Source: Desulfobacula sp.
GTDB lineage: Bacteria > Desulfobacterota > Desulfobacteria > Desulfobacterales > Desulfobacteraceae
Direction: 5' to 3'
Length of the DNA stretch: 13,984 nt
Assembly (NCBI GenBank): GCA_023139225.1
Contig: JAGLNZ010000413.1
Coordinates: 1-13,984 of the forward strand
Shown piece after piece: positions 6,871 through 13,887 of the stretch. The notes beneath the pieces are model-generated. The model saw nothing but the letters and a program-made list of their open reading frames with translations, had not been told where the DNA came from and did not search any database. Position 1 is the stretch's first letter, and the number at the start of each line of letters is the position of its first letter. The position numbers and the translations under genes are program-made.

Positions 6871-9800
6871 TTATTTTGTTAAATTCAATTTTTGTCTGAT
6901 CATTTTCATTAGTTTTTCCCTGTCAAGTTTGATCTCATACTCATCAATGCCAACTTTTCTGCCTTTTTCAATATGAGCCTCGCTAGCCAGGGAAGTGAGC
7001 GCAATGACTTCGAGATGAGAGTATTTCGGATCACCCTTGATTCTTTTTGTCAACTCAAATCCATCCATATTAGGCATTTCAAGGTCAGTGACCACTATAT
7101 CAATATCATCCACTCTTTCTTTTAAGAGCTCCCAGGCAATGAGACCGTCCTCGGCCTCAATAACTTTGAAACCATCTTCTTCCATAAAGGTTTTTACCTG
7201 GTTTCTGAAAAATGCGGAATCTTCAGCAAATAACAGTATTTTTTCGCCGGACTCAGCCATTTCGGCTGCAACTTTTGCGTCTTCTTTAAACCAGCCCGGG
7301 TTTAGAATTTTAACCATTTCAAAAATATCAACCAGAAGCGTGGTATGTTCATTAATGATCATTGAACCACTTATGGCCGACTGCTTTAGAGTGCCTTCAT
7401 CTACATCAAGGGCCACTTCAAGTGCATCAACCGGTGGTGTGACCATAAGGCCCAGTTCTCTATTTTTTATCTTAAAAACAATGACCTCCTGCTGTTCTCT
7501 CTCGGGAAGCGCCTTGAAATCAGCAACCTGTGATAATTCATAGAGCGGCAAAGCCCCGCCTCGGTATTGCACTACTTTTTGTTCACCAATTTGTTCAATG
7601 GTTGACGTCTGGATTCTTTCAATTCTTTCAACAATGTTAAGCGGGGCGGCAAAATGTTCGGTCTCGGAATTTTTAAATGTCAGGAGGGCCGCTTTATCTT
7701 TTCCAGCCATTGCTTCTTCTTCGGCTGCCTTTGCGATTTGGCCGGCCTCTGAAACACTTGACAGTTCAGCCATTTGGGCAAGGTTTGAAATATCAAGGAT
7801 CAGGGCTACTTTTCCATCACCCATAATGGTGGCACCGGCATATGCCGTACATTTTTTAAGGTGTCTGCCCACGGGTTTTACAACAATTTCTTCAGAATCA
7901 TATAATTGATCTACAACCAGCCCGTATTTAAAAGCACCGGCTGAAACAACGGCAATATTCATGGCACTTCTTGCGTGATATCTTCTGTCATTTTCTTCTC
8001 TTTTGGGATCATCGCTTTTCGGGTGTTCTTTTTCTTGATCAGGCGATTCAATGATAACACCATCTTCGGTGATGATATTTTGCCTGGACCGTCTGTCCGC
8101 AAGATTTTGTCGTCTGTCCGGTAATTCATCTTCATTTTGCGGGTCCAGATAAGTTGTGTCAATGTCAAGCATTTCTGAAAGGTTAAGCAAGGGAAGAAGT
8201 TCCCCTCTCAGCCTGACAACAGCAGCATCGCCGACCTTTTCGATTTTTTCTTTTACCTGGGCAGCAGGGATTCTGAGAAGTTCGTTCAGGTTGACCTGTG
8301 GAACTGCATATCTTTCATTCCCCACAGAGGTGATCTGGCTTGGAATAATGGCAAGGGTTAACGGCAGTTTGATTTGAATATCCGTACCTTTTCCGGGAGT
8401 TGAATCCAACTCAATGATACCGCCGAGACTTTCAATATTGGTTGTGACAACATCCATACCAACCCCACGACCGGATACATCCGTGACCTCTTTTGCCATT
8501 GAAAAACCCGGCAGCAAGATAAGTTCGATTTTTTGTTTTTCAGACATTTCATCAACCTGTTGTTCAGAGATAAGTCCTTTTTCAACGGCTGAAACGGCGA
8601 TTCGATCCGGGTCAAGTCCTTTCCCGTCATCAGAAATGACAAGATTGACCTGGCCTGCGTCATGGAAGGCTCTTAATATGATTTTCCCTGTGCCGCTTTT
8701 ACCCATTTGTTCTCTCTCCATGGGTGTCTCTATCCCATGGTCAACAGAGTTTCTTACAAGATGGGTTAAAGGATCATTGATGGCTTCTAGAATTGTTTTG
8801 TCAAGTTCAACATCTTTACCTTCAATAACAAGATCAATGGATTTTCCAAGTTGTTGCGACAGATCCCTGACAACCCTTGTAAATTTATTTAAAATATTGG
8901 CAATGGGCTGCATCCTGGTTCTCATGATTGCTTCCTGAAGTTCAGACGTGATCATGTCAATCCGCTGGCTGGATAATTCAGTTGCTTTTACGTTTGAAGA
9001 GTTTACACCCTGCAGTAATTGATTGCGGCTTAAAACAAGCTCTCCTGCAAGATTCATCAAGGTGTCTAAAAGACCGACATTCACCCTTAATGAGGTTTGA
9101 GGTTTTGCACTGATAGTCACTTCTTTCTCTTCTTTTGAAGGAGATTGTTTGACTTTTTGGGTTTCCTGTATGACAGGTTTGGCAGGAGGCGTCAAAACAC
9201 GTTCCGGTTCAGGCACTTCAACAACAACCGAAGCTGCTTTTTGATCTTCTTTGGAAGGCATAAAGGCAGGCTCAACACTGATATCTGTTACACTGGTGGA
9301 AACAATCATATCATCTGATATAGAATGGATATATTGTTTTTTAATATCAAACAGGGTCTCGGTCATATCATATTCAATGATGGAGGCAAAAAGAACCTGG
9401 AATGGTATCCTGTTTGGCCCGGCACTCTCGGAAAGTGTGCCGACCGAGTCAAAATCTATTCTGGAATCAATAATGGTACCGGTTTTTTGCAAGCTGTTTA
9501 AAACTTCAATGGGATTTTTATCTTTCCTTTGAATATCATGGATTAAATCGTACTCAACGAGAAAAAGATTTTTGCCTTCTGCTTTATATTGTTCAATTTC
9601 AAAAAGCGAAACCTGGGGAAAAACTCTGCCATCTTGAAGAACAATGTCTACTATTTCGGAAACCATTTCCTGTTTGTCTTCCGGCAAAGAAGATTTTGTG
9701 ATGCTTTCCAGGTCTTTAATATGGTCTGAAACATCAACATCATTACTCGTGTCAATATTATTCAAAAGATTTTCAAGTTCATCAAATCCCTTTAACAGAA

Positions 9801-10071
9801 CACTGACCCTGTTTGAATCAGGGACAAGCTCTTTGTTCCTGATAAGCCCTAGAACGTTTTCCAGGTGGTGGGATAGGTCTTTTATGGTTGTCAATCCCAT
9901 GAAACCCGCGCCACCTTTGATCGAGTGGGCGGCTCTGAAGACATTGTTTACCAGATCCAGATCTATATTTGCTCCAGCTTCCTCAATGGTTAAAAGATCA
10001 CTTTCTATATCACCAAGATGATCCAGCGATTCTTCAATATACATTTGTAGGGTTTCATCATCTTCAAACAT
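6871..10071 (-). CDS. cheA: Hybrid chemotaxis histidine kinase CheA with two CheW-like modules and a C-terminal receiver
   Basis: A 1066-residue kinase, far longer than E. coli CheA (654). Domains in order: HPt/P1 (about 1-110) with phosphorylatable His49 in AAHSIKGGAGF; a P2-like segment (about 145-250); a Pro/Glu/Lys-rich linker (about 265-325); P3 dimerisation helices (about 327-395); the P4 ATP-binding domain with N-box HLVRNSVDHGIE (437-448), DDGKGLD (481-487) and GRGVGMDVV (534-542); a first CheW-like P5 (about 572-770) interrupted by a charged insertion (about 640-702); a second CheW-like module (about 792-925); and a receiver (about 942-1066) with E950/D951, phosphoacceptor Asp996 in VVTDLEMP, Thr1026 and Lys1048. 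The usual KP after that lysine is replaced by IKLD. The start is set by CAGGAG at 10079-10084, 7 nt from the ATG. It is the first gene of the che cluster, behind a good promoter. The attached receiver may act as phosphate sink or output (inference). Confidence 0.97.
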   Translation of the reverse strand: MFEDDETLQMYIEESLDHLGDIESDLLTIEEAGANIDLDLVNNVFRAAHSIKGGAGFMGLTTIKDLSHHLENVLGLIRNKELVPDSNRVSVLLKGFDELENLLNNIDTSNDVDVSDHIKDLESITKSSLPEDKQEMVSEIVDIVLQDGRVFPQVSLFEIEQYKAEGKNLFLVEYDLIHDIQRKDKNPIEVLNSLQKTGTIIDSRIDFDSVGTLSESAGPNRIPFQVLFASIIEYDMTETLFDIKKQYIHSISDDMIVSTSVTDISVEPAFMPSKEDQKAASVVVEVPEPERVLTPPAKPVIQETQKVKQSPSKEEKEVTISAKPQTSLRVNVGLLDTLMNLAGELVLSRNQLLQGVNSSNVKATELSSQRIDMITSELQEAIMRTRMQPIANILNKFTRVVRDLSQQLGKSIDLVIEGKDVELDKTILEAINDPLTHLVRNSVDHGIETPMEREQMGKSGTGKIILRAFHDAGQVNLVISDDGKGLDPDRIAVSAVEKGLISEQQVDEMSEKQKIELILLPGFSMAKEVTDVSGRGVGMDVVTTNIESLGGIIELDSTPGKGTDIQIKLPLTLAIIPSQITSVGNERYAVPQVNLNELLRIPAAQVKEKIEKVGDAAVVRLRGELLPLLNLSEMLDIDTTYLDPQNEDELPDRRQNLADRRSRQNIITEDGVIIESPDQEKEHPKSDDPKREENDRRYHARSAMNIAVVSAGAFKYGLVVDQLYDSEEIVVKPVGRHLKKCTAYAGATIMGDGKVALILDISNLAQMAELSSVSEAGQIAKAAEEEAMAGKDKAALLTFKNSETEHFAAPLNIVERIERIQTSTIEQIGEQKVVQYRGGALPLYELSQVADFKALPEREQQEVIVFKIKNRELGLMVTPPVDALEVALDVDEGTLKQSAISGSMIINEHTTLLVDIFEMVKILNPGWFKEDAKVAAEMAESGEKILLFAEDSAFFRNQVKTFMEEDGFKVIEAEDGLIAWELLKERVDDIDIVVTDLEMPNMDGFELTKRIKGDPKYSHLEVIALTSLASEAHIEKGRKVGIDEYEIKLDREKLMKMIRQKLNLTK

Positions 10072-10139
10072 ATCAAATCTCCTGAAAGGGTTTGAACACC
10101 GAAATGGTAAAATTGCCTAAATATTGCTTAATACTAAAC

Positions 10140-10168
10140 AATCTACAAAAGATATATCAAAAAGTCAA
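10140..10168 (-). promoter_or_regulatory. Sigma70-like promoter for the che cluster
   Basis: On the minus strand, TTGACT (10163-10168) is followed by a 17-bp spacer and TAGATT (10140-10145). The -35 box matches 5/6 and the -10 box 4/6 of consensus. Transcription would start near 10133, leaving a leader of about 60 nt with the cheA Shine-Dalgarno near its end. It lies in the 128-nt gap between the trhP-like gene and cheA, the only sizeable gap before the seven-gene cluster. No convincing sigma28 or sigma54 motif was found here, which argues against flagellar-type control. No terminator hairpin is visible in the gap, so read-through from trhP is possible. Confidence 0.6.
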
Positions 10169-10199
10169 ACCAAGAATGTTGAAATATAAAGGATTTATT

Positions 10200-11420
10200 T
10201 CATAATTTACGTACAATATCATTGGGTTGGCACTGAATTTCAAGCTTAAGGATAGCAAACGTATTTGGGTGGACACAATCCATCGAATTTTTATTAATAT
10301 CAAGCAGTTCCATAATTTTTGTTTTCTGGGGACGACCTGTTGGCGACACCACTTCAATAATATCATCAATGGTAAGTTTGTTTCGGATACCTACCTGGTA
10401 ACTTTGATCTTCCATGCTGCTGATTATTTTCCCTATAAAGCTGTGGATTTTTCCCTGGTGAATATTGTTGTAATTGGGTAGCTGTTCATCAGGCTTGTTA
10501 AAATAAAAACCTGTACAATATTCCCTGTGAAAAACCTGGTAAAGCTCGGCAAACCAATCAGGATTCATTTCATATGTATCAGGGGTGTCAACATAGGTGT
10601 CAATTGCTTCCCTGTAAGTTTTCACCACAGAGGCAAGATAGTTGATACCCTTCATTCGCCCCTCTATTTTTAATGATGTTATATTTGCATTAATCAGTTC
10701 AGGGATATGCTCGATCATGCACAAATCTTTTGAATTGAAGATATATGAGCCCCTGTCATCTTCCATGAGTGAATGATATTCGTTGGGACGAAGTTCTTCC
10801 ACTACTGAGTATTTCCATCGGCAGGGATGGCTGCAAAGGCCTCTGTTGCTGTCCCGGCCGCTTAAAAAACTACTGAGCAGGCATCGTCCGGAATAGGACA
10901 CACACATGGCACCGTGAATAAAGGCCTCTGTTTCTATTTTTGAATCTGCAGAAATCTCTTTTATTTCATTCAAGGACAATTCCCTTGCAAGGTTCACCCT
11001 TTTAACCCCAATGCTGTGCCAGAATTTAGCAGCGTTCAGATTGGTTGTATTGGCCTGGGTGCTTAAATGGATTTCTATATCCGGGATAATTTTTTTTGCC
11101 AGCATAATGATGCCCGGATCTGAGATGATAATGGCATCCGGACCCATGCGGGCTGTTTTAGCTAAAAAGGTTTCAAGTTCTTTGTGTTCATGAGTTCTTG
11201 AGTAGATATTGCAGGCAAGGTATACTTTAACATTATGATGGTGGGCAAACGTAACTGCATCAAGTAGTTGTGTATCTGTAAAGTTGCCGGAAAAATTTCT
11301 CAGGCTGAAATCTTTACCTGCAAGATAGACAGCATCCGCACCGTAGTGGATTGCGATTTCAAGCTTTTCAAAATTTCCGGCAGGTGCCAGAAGTTCAGGT
11401 TTAAAGAGATGTTTTTTCAT
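10200..11420 (-). CDS. trhP: U32 family protein, TrhP/YegQ-like tRNA hydroxylation protein
   Basis: A 406-residue U32-family protein. The closest match I recognise is E. coli YegQ/TrhP, which supports prephenate-dependent formation of 5-hydroxyuridine at tRNA position 34. Shared segments are PELLAPAG (8-15), MGPDAIIISDPGIIML (92-107), HLSTQAN (118-124), the U32 signature EAFIHGAMCVSYSGRCLLS (165-183), RDSNRGLCSHPCRWKYSV (189-206), NSKDL (229-233) and SLKIEGRMK (249-257). Cysteines 173, 180, 196, 200 and 234 are available for the iron-sulfur cluster expected in this family. It is about 45 residues shorter than YegQ, mostly by lacking YegQ's insertion after the ACRW motif. The start lies 16 nt after the encoded CCA end of tRNA-Arg, with only a weak AGCAGG ribosome-binding sequence. 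Peptidase activity is doubtful despite the family name. A related U32 role (RlhA- or UbiU-like) is the main alternative. Confidence 0.85.
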   Translation of the reverse strand: MKKHLFKPELLAPAGNFEKLEIAIHYGADAVYLAGKDFSLRNFSGNFTDTQLLDAVTFAHHHNVKVYLACNIYSRTHEHKELETFLAKTARMGPDAIIISDPGIIMLAKKIIPDIEIHLSTQANTTNLNAAKFWHSIGVKRVNLARELSLNEIKEISADSKIETEAFIHGAMCVSYSGRCLLSSFLSGRDSNRGLCSHPCRWKYSVVEELRPNEYHSLMEDDRGSYIFNSKDLCMIEHIPELINANITSLKIEGRMKGINYLASVVKTYREAIDTYVDTPDTYEMNPDWFAELYQVFHREYCTGFYFNKPDEQLPNYNNIHQGKIHSFIGKIISSMEDQSYQVGIRNKLTIDDIIEVVSPTGRPQKTKIMELLDINKNSMDCVHPNTFAILKLEIQCQPNDIVRKL

Positions 11421-11436
11421 ACAGCCTGCTAATATA

Positions 11437-11511
11437 TGGTGCCCCCGGCAGGAATCGAACCTGCGCTCAAGGATTAGGAATCCTATGCTCTATCCACTGA
11501 GCTACGGGGGC
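11437..11511 (-). tRNA. tRNA-Arg (anticodon CCU)
   Basis: The minus strand folds into a full cloverleaf of 75 nt including an encoded CCA (11437-11439). The acceptor stem is GCCCCCG paired with CGGGGGC, the D-stem GCTC/GAGC, the anticodon loop TTCCTAA with CCT at positions 34-36, and the T-arm GCAGG-TTCGATT-CCTGC. The anticodon reads AGG, so the charged amino acid is arginine. Two small oddities are visible: the top pair of the anticodon stem (27-43) is U-U, and the variable loop has only 4 nt. The gene starts 9 nt after the mltD-like stop codon and ends 16 nt before trhP, on the same strand, so processing from a longer mRNA is likely. No integrase gene or duplicated tRNA end was seen nearby. 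Confidence 0.96.
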
Positions 11512-11520
11512 CAAAATCTA

Positions 11521-13401
11521 TTATTCAACGATTAATTTTTGTCCGGGAAATATTTTACTTCTTTTATTGAGTTGATTCAAGGCAAGGAGTCGATTTAAAT
11601 TCATATTATATTTTTTTGCAATTGAAAAAGGGCTGTCTCCTGACCGTACTTTATATGTAGACCCTCCTTCTGCAGTTTTAAATTGTTCAATTTTTAATTG
11701 CTTTTTGGATGTAATGTAAAGGGTTTGACCAATGTTCAATGTAGTGCCGGTCAGCCTGTTGACAGACATGATGTTTTTTGTCGTTGTGCTGAATTTTCTG
11801 GCAATATTCCAAAGATTGTCACCACGTCTGACTCTGTATGTAAGGGTCTTCCCCGGCGCTACCGGGCGGGATGCAACCGCGTTAATAGCTGCGCCATTAG
11901 CCCTGCTGGGTATTTTTAATACCTTGCCTGCAATGATTGTGTGTGCTTTATTTATATGGTTGGCAATTGATATGGCCCGTATGGAGGTTTTATACTTTTC
12001 AGCGATTCCGGACAATGTCTGGCCTCTTCTAACTCGATGGAATACATACATTGGCGGAGGGGAATACGTTGTTTTAATTTTATCAATTTTTGAAAGAAAT
12101 AATGAAGCTTTATCTTCAGGTATCTTTAACTGGTAAGTGTCTGGTGGAAGCAGGGCATATCTCAGTTCTGGATTCAGTTCTTTTAAAATTGTTGTATTCA
12201 CTCCGATTTCTTTGGCAATATCTTTGAGTCTGACCTGTTTTTTGATTTCACATATTTTAAAATCAATGGGCAATAAGGGATTGTCAATTTTGATATTATA
12301 TTTGTCAGGATTATTTAAAATGTGAAGTGTTGCTAAAAATCTAGGGACATACCGCGAGGTCTCCCTGGGTAACTTCTGGTAAAGATCCCAAAAATTATCA
12401 AGATAGTTTATCCTTTGTTTCCTGATGATTCGTAATACTCTTGATTCTCCGCAATTATATGCAGCAAGGGCGGTTGTCCAGTCTCCAAAAAGATTATGAA
12501 GCTCTTTTAGATAACTGATAGCGGCTCTGGTTGCCTTTTGGGGGTCAAGGCGCTCATCAATATAATAGTTGCGGTTTAACCCGAATTTATAACCGGTAGA
12601 AGGGATAAACTGCCATAAACCCAGTGCACGGGCAGGAGATAAGGCCCTGATTTTAAATCCGCTTTCAATTAACGGGAGCCAGGAGATTTCTTCCGGCAGT
12701 CCTGCTTTTTTTAATTCGGAAACAATAAACGGTCTGAACCTGCCGGCCCGTTCAAGGGATTGTATAAAAAATTTACGTTCTGGTCCTGTAAACCTTTTTA
12801 TTTCATTTAGTACATGTTTATTCAGTGTCAGTGGTATCTCATTGTGTTGCCCGTTGACCACTATCTGACGGGATGCATAAATTTCAAGAATTCGTTTTGA
12901 TATCAGGTATCGGATGTCTTCTTTTTGCTGATTGAATTCAGGGTAAACCTCTGAATCAATCTCAAGGATTGAATAATAAGCAGAGTCCAGGTTGGTCAGC
13001 GCTTCCTCTAACTTGCCTTTTTCCCACATCTGCTGGGCATAATTACAAAGCTCCAATGCCTGGTCGATTTTTTCCTGGGCAGTGAGGTCTGATCCCTGGT
13101 TTTCTTTTTTTGATACCTTTTCAAGACTTGAGTCTAAAGGATCAGTTTTAGCGGATTTTTTTAAAGAAGAATCTGAAATAGTGGCGTATGCTTTGGTGTT
13201 GTCTGATTTTTTCGATGAATTGATGGTCAGGCCTTCACCGTGTGAAGCAGGGTGTTCAGAATGATTGGCTGCTTTCAGAGTATCCGGAGAAGTTGTCTGC
13301 TTCTGAATGTATTGATTGGAGGTGGTTTTATTGTAGGAATGCTGACAACCTGCTGAGAATAAAAAACTTATTAAGATTATAGCAAGTTTAATTTTAAACA
13401 T
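11521..13401 (-). CDS. mltD: Membrane-bound lytic murein transglycosylase, MltD-like, with LysM repeats
   Basis: A 626-residue predicted lipoprotein that cleaves peptidoglycan glycan strands in the periplasm, forming 1,6-anhydromuropeptides. The N-terminus has a lipoprotein signal (MFKIKLAIILISFLFSAGC) with lipidation at Cys19, then a Ser/Thr/Lys-rich linker (about 20-105) and a TPR-like helical segment (about 107-175). The SLT catalytic domain spans about 225-365, with Glu246 in PLIESGF, ARALGLWQFIPSTG (258-270) and ALAAYNCGESRV (311-322). A weak LysM-like segment at about 384-427 is followed by three clear LysM peptidoglycan-binding repeats at about 452-497, 520-563 and 582-625. The ATG at 13401 is chosen because of AAGGAG at 13406-13411; the upstream TTG at 13419 lies before that site. 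A strong promoter is found upstream. The gene leads a likely mltD/tRNA-Arg/trhP unit. Confidence 0.93.
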   Translation of the reverse strand: MFKIKLAIILISFLFSAGCQHSYNKTTSNQYIQKQTTSPDTLKAANHSEHPASHGEGLTINSSKKSDNTKAYATISDSSLKKSAKTDPLDSSLEKVSKKENQGSDLTAQEKIDQALELCNYAQQMWEKGKLEEALTNLDSAYYSILEIDSEVYPEFNQQKEDIRYLISKRILEIYASRQIVVNGQHNEIPLTLNKHVLNEIKRFTGPERKFFIQSLERAGRFRPFIVSELKKAGLPEEISWLPLIESGFKIRALSPARALGLWQFIPSTGYKFGLNRNYYIDERLDPQKATRAAISYLKELHNLFGDWTTALAAYNCGESRVLRIIRKQRINYLDNFWDLYQKLPRETSRYVPRFLATLHILNNPDKYNIKIDNPLLPIDFKICEIKKQVRLKDIAKEIGVNTTILKELNPELRYALLPPDTYQLKIPEDKASLFLSKIDKIKTTYSPPPMYVFHRVRRGQTLSGIAEKYKTSIRAISIANHINKAHTIIAGKVLKIPSRANGAAINAVASRPVAPGKTLTYRVRRGDNLWNIARKFSTTTKNIMSVNRLTGTTLNIGQTLYITSKKQLKIEQFKTAEGGSTYKVRSGDSPFSIAKKYNMNLNRLLALNQLNKRSKIFPGQKLIVE

Positions 13402-13405
13402 TTTA

Positions 13406-13411
13406 CTCCTT
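13406..13411 (-). promoter_or_regulatory. Ribosome binding site that fixes the mltD start
   Basis: AAGGAG lies 4 nt before the ATG at 13401 (AAGGAG TAAA ATG). In the alternative reading from TTG at 13419 this strong site would be inside the coding sequence, and the lipoprotein signal would gain six extra residues. The short form is therefore preferred. Confidence 0.75.
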
Positions 13412-13441
13412 GATAGCAATATTAATGTGTTTTGTGGATTA

Positions 13442-13468
13442 ATTATAAAATTAGGAAAAGCTTGTCAA
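13442..13468 (-). promoter_or_regulatory. Consensus-like sigma70 promoter upstream of mltD
   Basis: The minus strand has a perfect TTGACA (13463-13468) and a perfect TATAAT (13442-13447) separated by 15 bp, two short of the optimum. Transcription would start near 13435, giving a leader of about 34 nt before the mltD ATG. A 17-bp reading would put the weak TAATTA in the -10 position. This is the only good promoter seen before the mltD/tRNA-Arg/trhP group. Confidence 0.6.
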
Positions 13469-13568
13469 GGATATATATGCAGCTTTCTATAACTTATCAT
13501 CAGGATTTTCGATTTTTTCGGATATGCTTCTGGATATTTGCCATAAGAAATTTACCATAACCCGTTCC

Positions 13569-13741
13569 AGGCGGATCACCTTACGTCCGCTGGATGGACA
13601 TTGCTACAAGCTCTAAGATTACTTTCGCTGACCGCCATGAACTCGCTCATTCTTCACTCAAACACCATGGCGGCTTAACCGCTACTGTAATCAAGAGCTT
13701 GTAAGCAAAGATCCATAACGCTCCCGTAAGGCAATCAGCCT
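13569..13741 (-). repeat. Long imperfect hairpin element, copy A
   Basis: The two halves of this 173-base stretch are imperfect reverse complements. Paired blocks from the outside in are CCTTACG/CGTAAGG (13579-13585 with 13725-13731), ACAAGCTCT/AGAGCTTGT (13606-13614 with 13694-13702), GATTAC/GTAATC (13617-13622 with 13687-13692) and CCGCCATG/CATGGCGG (13632-13639 with 13666-13673). The 26-nt loop (13640-13665) on the minus strand contains GTTTGAG, then GAATGAGCGAGTT. That loop matches copy B at 22 of 26 positions. Strand is given by loop orientation. A small separate hairpin is also possible at the left foot (13567-13593, CCAGGCGGA with TCCGCTGG). Its function is unknown: a mobile palindromic repeat or a structured RNA are both possible. 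Confidence 0.75.
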
Positions 13742-13843
13742 TCCACTGGCAGGTGTAGCAAGTTCGTAAATGCTTTTTGTAAAAATAAAATTGTTATGCT
13801 TTAAAAAGCAAAGTATTTTATGTCAACCACAACTGCCAGTGGA
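13742..13843. repeat. 102-bp inverted-repeat element with 11-bp perfect ends
   Basis: Perfect 11-bp terminal inverted repeats TCCACTGGCAG (13742-13752) and CTGCCAGTGGA (13833-13843) enclose an AT-rich core. The core carries a second inverted pair, TGCTTTTT (13771-13778) and AAAAAGCA (13803-13810). It directly abuts the outer arm of copy A. It has the size and shape of a miniature inverted-repeat element, but no clear target-site duplication is visible. No transposase gene is in the window. Confidence 0.6.
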
Positions 13844-13887
13844 GATTCAGGTTGTCTTGTCCAATCGATTTGCCTGTAATTTTTGTA

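Noticed and set aside
7037..7543. Plus-strand 168-codon open frame inside cheA, and the similar 174-, 165-, 134- and 128-codon plus-strand frames in cheA, cheB, mltD and the HEAT/REC gene
   Set aside because: They are antisense to strongly conserved genes, serine-rich in the way typical of reverse-strand shadows, and have no recognisable domains.
10072..10199. Sigma28 or sigma54 promoter for the che cluster
   Set aside because: No GCCGATAA-type or TGGCAC-N5-TTGC-type element was found in the gap; a sigma70-like pair fits better.
11437..11511. tRNA-Arg as an integration site for a mobile island
   Set aside because: No integrase and no second copy of the tRNA 3' end is seen, and both neighbours are housekeeping-type genes.
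13402..13419. TTG start six codons upstream for the mltD-like gene
   Set aside because: The strong AAGGAG lies downstream of this TTG, and the lipoprotein signal begins naturally at the ATG at 13401.
13594..13704. A 36-codon gene within hairpin A
   Set aside because: No ribosome binding site and it lies wholly inside an inverted repeat; kept only as an observation.
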